From positions 55,507 to 119,506 of the forward strand of contig JBILHS010000002.1 of NCBI GenBank assembly GCA_044350425.1: a DNA stretch of 64,000 nt, read 5' to 3'. The stretch's first letter is position 1, and every line of letters begins with the position of its first letter. Both the position numbers and the translations under genes were made by a program. Source of the DNA: M3007 sp044350425. Its GTDB lineage: Bacteria > Bacteroidota > Bacteroidia > Chitinophagales > Saprospiraceae. Of the stretch, positions 25,422 through 33,236 are shown piece by piece. The notes under the pieces are model-generated. The model worked only from the letters and a program-made list of their open reading frames with translations. It ran no database searches and was not told where the DNA came from.

Positions 25422-27500
25422 TTAAAAGCCTTCGTGAACGCTTTGCTTGCCCCCGGTGGAAGCCGGTTTTTTCTCGCGTTTTTCCACTTTTTCGATCACA
25501 ATACTGGTGGGTCCTGCCGTGATCTTGAATTCTGTACGGCGATTGACCTGGTGTTCTTCTTCAGTGCATTCTACCCCGTTGGTACATTTGTTCTGAAGTT
25601 GTTTTTCACCATACCCTTTGGCTACGATCCGATCAACTGTGATACCTTTTGCAACGATCCAGGCTACCGCACTGTTGGCACGACGCTGAGAAAGGTCTTC
25701 GTTGTATGCATCATTGCCCCTTGCATCCGTGTGGGATGAAAGTTCGATCTTCATATCGGGGTACTTTTTCATCAGATCCACGATGCCCTGCAAATCAGGT
25801 TCCGCATCCGGACGGATATCAGCCTTATCATAATCGTACAGGATGTTGTCCAGTCGGATTGGCTCGTTGATACGAAGTGTATCAAATTCTGGTTCCTTTT
25901 TTATAAGGCGCAGGGTTAGTTTTTTCTCCACACTGGTGCTTTTTTTGACACCCAGGGTATTGAACAAAACGGTATCAGGCTTGAATCCTTCTGCGTTTGC
26001 AACGATCATGTACGACCGCTCTGGCTGAAGCGTAAATGGAAATTCATTGGCAGCGAGATTGGTTTTTTCATCCACATTGGAAGCCTTTTTCTCTGTTACA
26101 TCCATCACATTCACTACGGCGCCCTTGAGGGGTTGATTCTCTTTTTCACCTTTGCGCTTCAAGCGGAAGGTTTTTGCCAGCAGATCCACTTTGACGCGTT
26201 CGATCTCCCATTGGTAAATATCGTCGCAGCAGGTTTTGCTTTTCAGGTTGTTCGGACCTGGGCGGTTGCTCTGAAGGAATCCGGTGAAACCATCCGCAGA
26301 ACGGGAGTAGTGGAGGTCGTCCACACTGGTATTGATGCCCATGGGCAATATTTTAGGTTCGCTCCAGACCGAGCCATTCCACTGTGATTCAAATACATCG
26401 TAACCACCGATCGTTGGTCGGCCATTGCTGCTGAAAAATAATTTGCCATCCTGGTAAAAAGGAGAGGCTTCATCGCCGACTGTATTCACTACGGCACCGA
26501 GATTGACAGGAAGGCCAAAAGTATTTTCTGATTTTTTGGTCGCGTAGTAAATATCGAAACCGCCTTTGCCACCTGGCATATTGGCGACGAAAAAGAGCAC
26601 TTTTTCACCAAAAAGTTCCCCTTCGCATGGGTGCTTGGCAATAAAATCACCATTTACACCGCCAGCCTCATTCGCTCCGCCCCAACCATCGCTTCCTTTT
26701 TGGGAAACAAAGATCTTGCTGGTGCCAACGTCCTGGCCTTTTTCACTGAGTTCAACCCGGGTGAAGTACATGGTTTTTCCATCTGCGGCAACACTTACAT
26801 TGCCCTGGTGCCAGCCTTCACGATTGATCTGTGTACCCAGTGGCTCCGGCTCTCCATATTCTGCGCCTGACTTGGTGGTCGTATAAACCTTTGAGTGCCA
26901 GTCACCTTCTTTACCGTTCAAAACGATCACCTCTTTAGAGCGGATCGAAGTGAAATATAGTTCGCCACCGCTGTAAGAAGGCGAATTATCGGTCTGCGGG
27001 TTGTTGGCCGTTTTGCCCAGATTGCCTACCATCAGGCCTTCAGGTTGTTTGAGTTTTTTGGCGATCTCACATCCAGCGATCTCACGTTTAGATAATGCTT
27101 TGAGTGAGTCCACGCCACCGTCGGAGATGTACTGATTGAACATATCCACAGCATCACCGTATTTCCCGTTATACTTCATGCTCAAGGCAAGCCAGTATTT
27201 CAATTCAGTAAATTCAAGTTTGCGGTCCCGGTTCACCAGACGGGCGAAAGATTTTTCAGCCTTTTCGTAGTCGCGCAAGTCAAAATTCAGCTTGGCTACT
27301 TTGGCAGCTGTTTGCTTGTCCGTTTTGTTTTCGGCAAGGTATTTTTCATACAGATCAAGTGCTGCATAAGGATTGCCATCGGCCTCAGCTTCCCGGGCAG
27401 ATTTAAGGTTTGCCTCGGGTGTGGCCCGGTTGATGGGCTGTGCATCTGCACCAAGTGCAGCAAGAATAGCAAGGGTGAAGAAAAATAGGATTTTTTTCAT
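25422..27500 (-). CDS. PorE-type OmpA protein (TPR, PD40 propeller, regulatory domain, OmpA)
   Basis: About 692 aa; either of two adjacent ATGs (27503, 27500) can start it, both giving the signal peptide KKILFFFTLAILAALGADA. Domains in order: tetratricopeptide-like helices (about 25-145), PD40/WD40-like beta-propeller blades (about 165-415; PSYSGGELYFTS, DGKLFFSSNGRPTIGG), a carboxypeptidase-regulatory-like beta domain (about 440-540), and a C-terminal OmpA peptidoglycan-binding domain (LSSHTDARGNDAYNEDLSQRRA). This four-part order is that of PorE, which tethers the T9SS to peptidoglycan, and of related OmpA proteins encoded beside porP/sprF genes. It follows a PorP/SprF gene by about 70 bp, so an operon is likely. 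Whether it is the core PorE or an accessory paralogue cannot be told. Confidence 0.85.
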   Translation of the reverse strand: MKKILFFFTLAILAALGADAQPINRATPEANLKSAREAEADGNPYAALDLYEKYLAENKTDKQTAAKVAKLNFDLRDYEKAEKSFARLVNRDRKLEFTELKYWLALSMKYNGKYGDAVDMFNQYISDGGVDSLKALSKREIAGCEIAKKLKQPEGLMVGNLGKTANNPQTDNSPSYSGGELYFTSIRSKEVIVLNGKEGDWHSKVYTTTKSGAEYGEPEPLGTQINREGWHQGNVSVAADGKTMYFTRVELSEKGQDVGTSKIFVSQKGSDGWGGANEAGGVNGDFIAKHPCEGELFGEKVLFFVANMPGGKGGFDIYYATKKSENTFGLPVNLGAVVNTVGDEASPFYQDGKLFFSSNGRPTIGGYDVFESQWNGSVWSEPKILPMGINTSVDDLHYSRSADGFTGFLQSNRPGPNNLKSKTCCDDIYQWEIERVKVDLLAKTFRLKRKGEKENQPLKGAVVNVMDVTEKKASNVDEKTNLAANEFPFTLQPERSYMIVANAEGFKPDTVLFNTLGVKKSTSVEKKLTLRLIKKEPEFDTLRINEPIRLDNILYDYDKADIRPDAEPDLQGIVDLMKKYPDMKIELSSHTDARGNDAYNEDLSQRRANSAVAWIVAKGITVDRIVAKGYGEKQLQNKCTNGVECTEEEHQVNRRTEFKITAGPTSIVIEKVEKREKKPASTGGKQSVHEGF

Positions 27501-27572
27501 CATATCATTTTTCCCGGTCAGGCCGGGTAGATTTATAAAATTGAAAATTGGCTTTTTGTGCAAAAAGGAACT

Positions 27573-28646
27573 TTAGAACCTTGGACACAACACCTTGGTT
27601 TTGACCTTTGCAGGTTTGTAAATTTTGACAATATAATTGGCTGCAATCTCAAAACCGCCCCGGTAGTTGCTTTGGGAATTCAGATCACTGACATTCACAT
27701 CATAAGCCAGTCCCAGGCGGAGGGTCTTATACCGGGCGCCGATCATCGGATAGATCGCATCGCCGCCGGTAAGCCGGTAGCCTAAGCCAAAATTGAGGTC
27801 AATATCTTTTTCTTCATTAAATAGATAGGATGCAAGCGCCTGAAGGCTGATCTCATCTGCACCACTCATCGTTTGGTAAATAAACGATGGACCCACGGTG
27901 AGTTTGTCATTCAGTTTGATGTTGAACAAACCGGTGACCACAGACCGACGGGCAATCTCATCATTGCTGGAGTTGCCTCCGGTGCCAGTTCCACCGGTTA
28001 CCAGTCCATATTTCCCCTTGCCGATATGGTACATGGAGTAGCCAATGCTCATGTCCATACGCTTGTTCAGTTTTGCACGGAGCACTACACCGCCATCAAT
28101 ATCAGTCCAGTCAGCCTTAGCTTCTGTCGCATTCAAAAAGTCAACCTGGGCACCAGAATTATACCCTCCCCCTGCAAGTGGATTGGAATAACCTTCTTCA
28201 AACTTTAAATTTCCCGGGTTCAATCTACGGCCAGCCTGTCCATATTGTGCTCCAAGGGTCAGGTAGGCATTGCCTTTCTTGTCCAGAGAGAGGTGATAGG
28301 AAGCCCCCAACTTAGCAGCCGTATGGGTCAAACCACCTGCCCCCGTTTTGTCGGAGAAAAACATCAGGCCTACTCCCACCCAATCTCGTTTCCGGAAACC
28401 GGTGATGATTGGCGCGTCTACCCAAAGGGAAGGCGTTTTGTATTGAGAGCTGCTTTTGGTCATCACACTGGCCCATTGACCGCGATAAATGCCTCCAATA
28501 CGAACAGTGCCTTCAAAATTGCCAATGTTGGCAGGGTTGAGGGTCATCGGCGACATATTGTACTGGGAGAAGTGAATGTCTTGAGCCGTGAGGGCGGAAA
28601 GGCTCAGTGACGCGACAAGAAGAAGGAGTAGTTTTCTAATGTGCAT
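27573..28646 (-). CDS. PorP/SprF-family T9SS outer-membrane protein
   Basis: 357 aa from ATG 28646 (MHIRKLLLLLVASLSLSALTAQ, a clean signal peptide). The mature protein begins QDIHFSQYNMSPMTLNPANIG, the hallmark of the PorP/SprF family, and continues as a roughly 14-strand beta-barrel (YRGQWASV, GLMFFSDKTGAGGLTHTAAKLGASYH, GLAYDVNVSDL). PorP-type proteins bind cargo with type B sorting domains or take part in the T9SS; many Bacteroidota carry many copies, each beside an OmpA gene or an adhesin. No type B cargo protein is visible here. First gene of the pair with the PorE-type gene. Confidence 0.9.
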   Translation of the reverse strand: MHIRKLLLLLVASLSLSALTAQDIHFSQYNMSPMTLNPANIGNFEGTVRIGGIYRGQWASVMTKSSSQYKTPSLWVDAPIITGFRKRDWVGVGLMFFSDKTGAGGLTHTAAKLGASYHLSLDKKGNAYLTLGAQYGQAGRRLNPGNLKFEEGYSNPLAGGGYNSGAQVDFLNATEAKADWTDIDGGVVLRAKLNKRMDMSIGYSMYHIGKGKYGLVTGGTGTGGNSSNDEIARRSVVTGLFNIKLNDKLTVGPSFIYQTMSGADEISLQALASYLFNEEKDIDLNFGLGYRLTGGDAIYPMIGARYKTLRLGLAYDVNVSDLNSQSNYRGGFEIAANYIVKIYKPAKVKTKVLCPRF

Positions 28647-28970
28647 AATTATGGACGTTGTACTGAATGACAAAGGATTTTAGACTTAAAAACGAGGTGA
28701 TTATCTGGAATTTGAGTTTGGTTTTTAGAACAAAAATCAAAGGTTCCAAAATCCGGAGCTTTGGATCGAACTTGTTTCTCGGCGAAAAGTAGCGCAAAAT
28801 CCAGATTCAGCACCCAAGCAGTGGTATGGTTTTTCTGAAAAAAAGGAATTTGGCAGTTTGAAGGCAAATTTTGAGGTTTTTAGGGCATCAAAAATGTGCC
28901 AACAAGCGCTACCGAGGTTTATATTTTTCTGATAGACGGTCAAACCTTAGCGAAGGGTTGCATGTTGACC
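28647..28970. other. 324-bp intergenic region with no identified feature
   Basis: It lies between the start of the PorP/SprF gene and the stop of the glycosyltransferase gene (both minus). It presumably holds the promoter of the PorP/PorE pair, but no TAnnTTTG box at a good position, hairpin or RNA gene was recognised. A 72-codon minus-strand frame ending near 28649 has no coding signs. Confidence 0.4.
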
Positions 28971-29936
28971 TTAAGAAGCCAGGCCATCGATCTTGCGAAC
29001 ATCTATTTCTTGCATACATTTAAAATGTCCCTTGGGGCAGTGATCGTATCCGATCTTGGAGCAAGGTCGACAACGGAGCCCGGTTACTTCAATAGACGTA
29101 TTTAAATCCTGGCCAGTTGGGTAGAACGGCCACATTCCAAATTTGGGCACAGTACTTCCCCAGACGGAAACAATGGGCTTCCGCAAAGCCGCCGCAATGT
29201 GCATGAGTCCGGTATCGTGTGTGATGACTTTGGAGGATCGCTGGATCACTGCCGCTGATTGGTGCAGGCTAAGTCGGGCACACAAATTTGTCACCAGTGG
29301 GCCGGCTGCCTGGGCCAGGCGTTCGCCGGTTTCTTGTTCCGTTTTACCTCCAAGCAGCACGATGGGCATGGAAGTGCGCTTACAGATCTCCAGGATTTTT
29401 GCTTCGGGCAATCTTTTGGTCGCATGCGTGGCGCCTAGGGCAAAGGCTACAAAAGGGGAGGGGGGAAGTTCAAAGCCGGACAAAGTTTCAGTTTCAGGAA
29501 TGAAATAATCCAATCCGGCGCCATCATACTCAGCTCCGAGATGCTTTGTAGTCGCCATATACCGATCTACGATATGTAGATTGGGCATTTTGTCGATTTT
29601 CAAATTAACCAGCAACCATTTCTCCCAGTTCAACTTATTGAATGATCTGAACGGACGCCCTAATTGGAGTTTCAGTTTTAGGGTCCTGATATTATGATGC
29701 AGGTCAATGACCAGATCATATTGCTCACGTTTTAGTTCAGCGATCAGCGCAGCAGGAATTTCTTTTTGAAACGTAAATACCCGATCGATGTAAGGATTTG
29801 CCTCCAGAATAGCGGCAAAGGAGGCCTTGGTCAGGTAATGCAGTTCCGCGCCCAACTGTTTTTTCAAACAGCGAACCACAGGCGTAGTCAGAACGATGTC
29901 TCCAATGGAGGAAAAACGTAGCAGGAGAATTTTCAA
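28971..29936 (-). CDS. Glycosyltransferase family 9 (heptosyltransferase-type)
   Basis: 321 aa. ADP-heptose:LPS heptosyltransferase fold with N-terminal MKILLLRFSSIGDIVLTTPVVRCLK, central LDYFIPE, FVAFALGATHATKRLP and the donor-site motif ITHDTGLMHIAAALRKPIVSVWGST. It probably adds a sugar to the lipopolysaccharide core in the cytoplasm. The start is a TTG at 29936: an upstream in-frame stop leaves no room for an ATG, and the family N-terminus begins exactly here. The C-terminal CRPCSKIGYDHCPKGHFKCM is Cys-rich, as in Bacteroidota relatives. It lies downstream of a 54-aa membrane protein but after a terminator. Confidence 0.9.
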   Translation of the reverse strand: MKILLLRFSSIGDIVLTTPVVRCLKKQLGAELHYLTKASFAAILEANPYIDRVFTFQKEIPAALIAELKREQYDLVIDLHHNIRTLKLKLQLGRPFRSFNKLNWEKWLLVNLKIDKMPNLHIVDRYMATTKHLGAEYDGAGLDYFIPETETLSGFELPPSPFVAFALGATHATKRLPEAKILEICKRTSMPIVLLGGKTEQETGERLAQAAGPLVTNLCARLSLHQSAAVIQRSSKVITHDTGLMHIAAALRKPIVSVWGSTVPKFGMWPFYPTGQDLNTSIEVTGLRCRPCSKIGYDHCPKGHFKCMQEIDVRKIDGLAS

Positions 29937-29951
29937 GCGAAAGGTTTATAA

Positions 29952-29985
29952 AAAAAGCCAGCCGCATATTTGCAGCTGGCTTTTT
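29952..29985 (-). terminator. Terminator after the 54-aa membrane protein gene
   Basis: An 11-bp stem AAAAAGCCAGC / GCTGGCTTTTT with a 12-nt loop is flanked by A/T runs on both sides. It lies 18 bp after the stop of the gene ending at 30003. Confidence 0.8.
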
Positions 29986-30002
29986 GTTCGAAATCCGTAG
30001 GC

Positions 30003-30167
30003 TTAAAGTCGGCCTAAAGCGCCGGCCAAAGCAGTGAATTGGAATGGCCATGCTACCCAGATCCATTCAGGTAACCAAATGAGGAGGGCAAGCATGCCTA
30101 CGGTGCTCACGATGAACATTAGCCAATCACGGCCTGGGTTTTTGACGTATTCTTCGTTCTTTTTCAT
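30003..30167 (-). CDS. 54-aa single-span membrane protein
   Basis: This short frame runs from ATG 30167 to TAA 30003. It opens MKKNEEYVKNPGRDWLMF, then has one or two Trp-rich hydrophobic segments (about residues 15-36 and 37-50) and ends ALGRL. It has a -7 box TACTTTTG at 30191-30198, about 25 nt before the ATG, and its own terminator at 29952-29985, which support a real gene. I cannot name its family. It is placed between the glycosyltransferase and the divergent asparaginase-domain gene. Confidence 0.72.
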   Translation of the reverse strand: MKKNEEYVKNPGRDWLMFIVSTVGMLALLIWLPEWIWVAWPFQFTALAGALGRL

Positions 30168-30190
30168 GTGTGCGTTTCTTTATTGATGCG

Positions 30191-30198
30191 CAAAAGTA
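30191..30198 (-). promoter_or_regulatory. -7 box (TACTTTTG) for the 54-aa membrane protein gene
   Basis: The minus-strand TACTTTTGC fits TAnnTTTG, 24 nt before the ATG at 30167. A possible TTTG at 30222-30225 lies 23 nt further upstream instead of 19. Confidence 0.5.
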
Positions 30199-30301
30199 AA
30201 AACGTTTTGGGAAACTGGATGCAAAGCTTGATTATTTGGAGCACTTTCAAATTCGGGAGCACAATGAAGGACATTTCTGATCAAATCCGTTCCTTTGCGC
30301 T

Positions 30302-30823
30302 ATGATTCAAGTTTTTGTAACCGGCGGTACTTTTGACAAGGAGTACAATTATCTGACAGGGGAACTATATTTCAGGGACACCCACCTGAGCGATATGTTT
30401 CAGCTCGGGCGTTGTGGTGTTGAAATCGACATCAGAACCCTGATGATGGTAGATTCTCTGGAAATGCGCGACGAAGACCGCGCACTGATCATCCACAGTT
30501 GCGCGCGCACGCCATCCAATCGAATCCTGATTACCCATGGCACCGATCGGATGGTGGAGACCGCCCACTTGCTTGCCGAGGCCGATATTAAGGGGAAAAC
30601 CATCGTCCTTACCGGCGCCATGATCCCGTATGCTTTTGGGACGTCATCCGACGGATTTTTTAATCTCGGAAGTGCGTTGGCATTCGTCCAGATATTGCCC
30701 CCGGGTGTTTATGTGGTGATGAATGGCCGGTATTTCAGTTGGGATCGGGTACGGAAAAACCGTCAGACAGGCACCTTTGAAGCACTGCCTGATGATGCGG
30801 GGACTCTGGAAGTAACGATTTGA
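30302..30823 (+). CDS. Stand-alone asparaginase N-terminal domain protein
   Basis: 173 aa, about half the length of a type I or II L-asparaginase. It keeps the N-terminal catalytic motifs: FVTGGTFDK with the nucleophile threonine region, LITHGTDRMVETA with the Thr-Asp pair, and KTIVLTGAMIPYAFGTSD-like sequence with the catalytic Lys replaced or shifted. The C-terminal domain that completes the active site across the dimer is absent, and no frameshifted remainder is seen after 30823. Short proteins of this type exist in other bacteria, so it is likely an intact family member. The activity (asparagine or another amide) is uncertain. Confidence 0.75.
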   Translation: MIQVFVTGGTFDKEYNYLTGELYFRDTHLSDMFQLGRCGVEIDIRTLMMVDSLEMRDEDRALIIHSCARTPSNRILITHGTDRMVETAHLLAEADIKGKTIVLTGAMIPYAFGTSSDGFFNLGSALAFVQILPPGVYVVMNGRYFSWDRVRKNRQTGTFEALPDDAGTLEVTI

Positions 30824-30835
30824 TCCTGAGCGGAT

Positions 30836-31123
30836 TTAGAATCCTACCTCTAGGAAATCCATCTGTCCACCCAACAAGGTCACGTAAATGAATGCGGCCA
30901 CAAGCATGGATAAAATGCTGATGCCCATGACCTGAAAATATTTTCCGGGCACCCTGGAACGTTCAATGGCTTCTGAAATAAGCGCAATGACCAACACGGC
31001 AGATACGATAGCGCCTATAATGAGCGTTAGGAGGGCTGCGACGTAGTCGATGGTCAGCCAAATTACCAGCCATCCGATTGTTTCCAACAAAAAAATCTCC
31101 AACAAAGACAAGCGTACCCTCAT
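30836..31123 (-). CDS. Small polytopic membrane protein
   Basis: 95 aa, ATG at 31123. Three hydrophobic segments at about residues 8-26, 28-48 and 66-85, with a charged loop ISEAIERSRVPGKYF between the second and third. No recognised domain. Divergent from the DUF6794 gene (31143), with only 19 bp between the start codons, so the promoters overlap. Convergent with the asparaginase-domain gene. Function unknown. Confidence 0.6.
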   Translation of the reverse strand: MRVRLSLLEIFLLETIGWLVIWLTIDYVAALLTLIIGAIVSAVLVIALISEAIERSRVPGKYFQVMGISILSMLVAAFIYVTLLGGQMDFLEVGF

Positions 31124-31142
31124 CGTTCAGTCTGTAATTCGT

Positions 31143-31676
31143 ATGAAAAAAAGAATTTTAGTGCTCATTCCTGGTTTTTTTTTGATGCTTTCGAACATAT
31201 TTGCGCAAACCCAGCAAGAAGAGCCCGGGCCACCCAGCACCGAGGCTGAATTCGAGCAGCAATATCAGGAAAGGATCCGAAAGGAAACCTTAAACGGGGT
31301 ATACATCCCCAAGAATTTAGAAGAGGCTATGGTAGAACTAGACAAAAGGGTGAGTTCTGAGGCCCGGACGAAGTTCAAGGCTTTGCCGGAAGACAGTGTC
31401 TGTATGATCATGCACCATCGTCTGGGCCAATGGATGATCCTCAATTGGGGCTTTTATGGTGGCTCCCGACTTTCAAACTATCTACGAAGTGCAGGGGTCA
31501 CCTTCCCGGATGATATGGCTGATTTTCTTATTCTTGCCTACCATCGCAGGCAAAATGCGCAACCCATTGGTATCAAGGAACTTGCTACAGATTTTCGGGA
31601 GCGCCGCAAAAAAGAATATCAGGAAAAAATGAAAAAAGGAAAGGTCATCCACGAAGAGGTGCGGAAACGGAATTAG
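31143..31676 (+). CDS. Secreted DUF6794-type protein
   Basis: 177 aa from ATG 31143 (MKKRILVLIPGFFLMLSNIFAQ, a signal peptide); the upstream frame overlaps the divergent gene. The mature part has IPKNLEEAMVELDKRV, then HHRLGQWMILNWGFYGGSRLSNYLRSAGVTFPDDMADFLILAYHRR. This matches my memory of the DUF6794 domain (W..NNWGLW.GSRL...F...G..HPDDMS). The C-terminus is a Lys/Glu-rich helix. The family is uncharacterised. Confidence 0.7.
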   Translation: MKKRILVLIPGFFLMLSNIFAQTQQEEPGPPSTEAEFEQQYQERIRKETLNGVYIPKNLEEAMVELDKRVSSEARTKFKALPEDSVCMIMHHRLGQWMILNWGFYGGSRLSNYLRSAGVTFPDDMADFLILAYHRRQNAQPIGIKELATDFRERRKKEYQEKMKKGKVIHEEVRKRN

Positions 31677-31733
31677 GAGAAGCTGTCTTAAATGTGATTT
31701 TTACCGCAGAGACACGGAGTCATAGACAAAAAA

Positions 31734-31767
31734 CAAGAGTCATCCTGGTGAACCTGGATGACTCTTG
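31734..31767. terminator. Bidirectional terminator hairpin (CAAGAGTCATCC / GGATGACTCTTG)
   Basis: A 12-bp perfect stem with a 10-nt inner part, flanked by A-runs on the left and T-runs on the right, so it can end both the DUF6794 transcript and the leader-peptide transcript. Its sequence resembles the hairpin at 21804-21837. Confidence 0.8.
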
Positions 31768-31790
31768 TTTTAACTGAGTGTGTGGCTTGT

Positions 31791-31994
31791 TCATAGCGGG
31801 ATGGTACCGCCTATACTATTACGTAATCCAGAAATGTCATTTAAAGGCTTTGTAGCCTCTTTCCCACCTTCCACTTTGCTTAGGTCTGTTCTGTTCAAGA
31901 CATTTAAATCGGACTCCAGATCTTCTAAGGAGAAGTTTTTTTTGTCTTGACTGCTGACTGGGCGGTCATCTTTCTTTTTAAATGGAGAGAACAT
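31791..31994 (-). CDS. Small peptide with a double-glycine (C39-type) leader
   Basis: 67 aa. The sequence fits the bacteriocin/natural-product leader rule exactly: Leu33 (-12), Asp37 (-8), Leu38 (-7), Val41 (-4), Gly43-Gly44 (-2,-1), as in VLNRTDLSKVEGG. Cleavage after Gly44 would release a 23-residue peptide that begins KEATKP and ends GGTIPL, with no cysteine. The gene has an upstream GTTG-N19-TACCTTTG promoter (32032-32062) and a terminator (31734-31767), so it is an autonomous unit. No C39 peptidase/ABC exporter, radical SAM, lanthionine or other maturation gene is in the window. It may be a secreted signal, an antimicrobial or a modified peptide processed in trans. The leader match is directly visible; the function is inferred. 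Confidence 0.65.
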   Translation of the reverse strand: MFSPFKKKDDRPVSSQDKKNFSLEDLESDLNVLNRTDLSKVEGGKEATKPLNDISGLRNSIGGTIPL

Positions 31995-32031
31995 AGGATA
32001 AAAAAACTAAGAGTAATGGATAAAAACTGCT

Positions 32032-32062
32032 CAAAGGTATTATGTTTTTACAATTCACCAAC
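32032..32062 (-). promoter_or_regulatory. -33/-7 promoter (GTTG-N19-TACCTTTG) of the leader-peptide gene
   Basis: On the minus strand GTTG (32062-32059) is followed after exactly 19 nt by TACCTTTG (32039-32032), matching the Bacteroidota consensus TTTG-N19-TAnnTTTG apart from one base. The ATG at 31994 is 37 nt downstream. It is the best promoter match in the window. Confidence 0.65.
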
Positions 32063-32265
32063 AGAATGGTGTAAAATTTCAAGGAACGGTCGTTTAACTG
32101 GCATTTAAAGGCTGCTTAGAAGGAGAAGTGGTGGTGGCTTTTTTGTCAAATATGGTGCGGAGAAGGCCAGAAATCGGGTTATGTAATTTTTTATGCAAGT
32201 TTTTTCTTTAAACATTTAAGGTGAACGCATGTTTAGAGACCTTTGTGGCGAACAAGCAAATATCT

Positions 32266-33153
32266 ATGGCCATTTACTCCATTCGGGATTTGGAGAAATT
32301 AACGGGTATCAAGGCCCATACCATACGAATATGGGAACAGCGCTATGGGCTTGTCACACCTGCACGCACGGATACCAACATCCGGTATTACACAGATGAA
32401 AATCTCCGCCTCCTTTTCAATATCGCCTTGCTGAACCGCAATGGGCTCAAGATCAGCAAGCTGGCGCAGATGTCTTCTGAAGAGATAGCGGCCAAGGGTG
32501 CTGCAATCGCCCAAAATAATCCGAACCCAAATTCTCAAATTGATGCTCTGACACTTGGCATGATTGACCTCAGTGAGGAGGCCTTCGAGCGTGTTTTTAT
32601 AGAATATGTGGCTGCACATGGTTTTGATCGTACGATGCTGGAACTGGTTTATCCGTTTTTAGATAAACTTCGTCTGCTTTGGCTTACCAACAGTATCAGC
32701 CCTGCCCATGAAAAATTTGTGGGCCAGATTATCCGTCGTAAATTGATGTGTGCGATCGACAATGCAAAATCCCGAACAGATTCTCCTGTTTTTTTGCTTT
32801 ATTCTCCGGAAGGTGAAATGCAGGAATTAACCCTCCTCTTTATCCAATACCTCCTGCGTTCCAGGGGCATGCGCGTGGCTTATCTGGGTGCGAATGTTGC
32901 CATTGGCGATCTGAAAGATGCTTGCCATACACTGAAGCCGGATTTTGTATTTACCATTTTGCAGGAGCCATTGCCCCGACATCCAATCCAGACCTACGTA
33001 GATAATGTGGTACAAGCCATTCAAGGCAGTCAACTGCTACTGACCGGGCAGCAGTTTTTTGTAGGGCCCGTCAAACTGCCACCCAATGCCGCAGTCCTCA
33101 ACGGATTGCCGGGCACTCTGCAGTTTCTGGACAGTCTGAAAAATAAAAAGTAA
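32266..33153 (+). CDS. MerR-family regulator with CarH/LitR-like B12-binding-type domain, ligand residues altered
   Basis: 295 aa from ATG 32266 (MAIYSIRDLEKLTGI); a GTG 45 bp upstream is less likely. Residues 4-70 are a MerR winged helix (IRIWEQRYGLVTPARTDTNIRYYTD). Residues about 95-165 are the helical cap and about 172-290 the Rossmann B12-binding-like domain (VFLLYSPEGEMQELTLLF, MRVAYLGANV). In light-sensing CarH the cap carries W-x9-EH and the fold E/DxHxxG, whose His ligates cobalt. Here they read W139-x9-E149-K150 and EMQELT (184-189), so both histidines are missing. It may therefore act without cobalamin. No carotenoid or photolyase genes are near; its targets are unknown. Confidence 0.82.
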   Translation: MAIYSIRDLEKLTGIKAHTIRIWEQRYGLVTPARTDTNIRYYTDENLRLLFNIALLNRNGLKISKLAQMSSEEIAAKGAAIAQNNPNPNSQIDALTLGMIDLSEEAFERVFIEYVAAHGFDRTMLELVYPFLDKLRLLWLTNSISPAHEKFVGQIIRRKLMCAIDNAKSRTDSPVFLLYSPEGEMQELTLLFIQYLLRSRGMRVAYLGANVAIGDLKDACHTLKPDFVFTILQEPLPRHPIQTYVDNVVQAIQGSQLLLTGQQFFVGPVKLPPNAAVLNGLPGTLQFLDSLKNKK

Positions 33154-33236
33154 GTGTTCGGGATTTCTCGACGCAATTCCTCCTGTTGGGTAGCATCTAT
33201 TTATCTGCTATCTTTCGCCTTTGTGTTATCAAAAAT

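Noticed and set aside
28649..28867. 72-codon minus-strand frame in the gap upstream of the PorP/SprF gene
   Set aside because: No start context, no signal or domain, and it overlaps the presumed promoter region.
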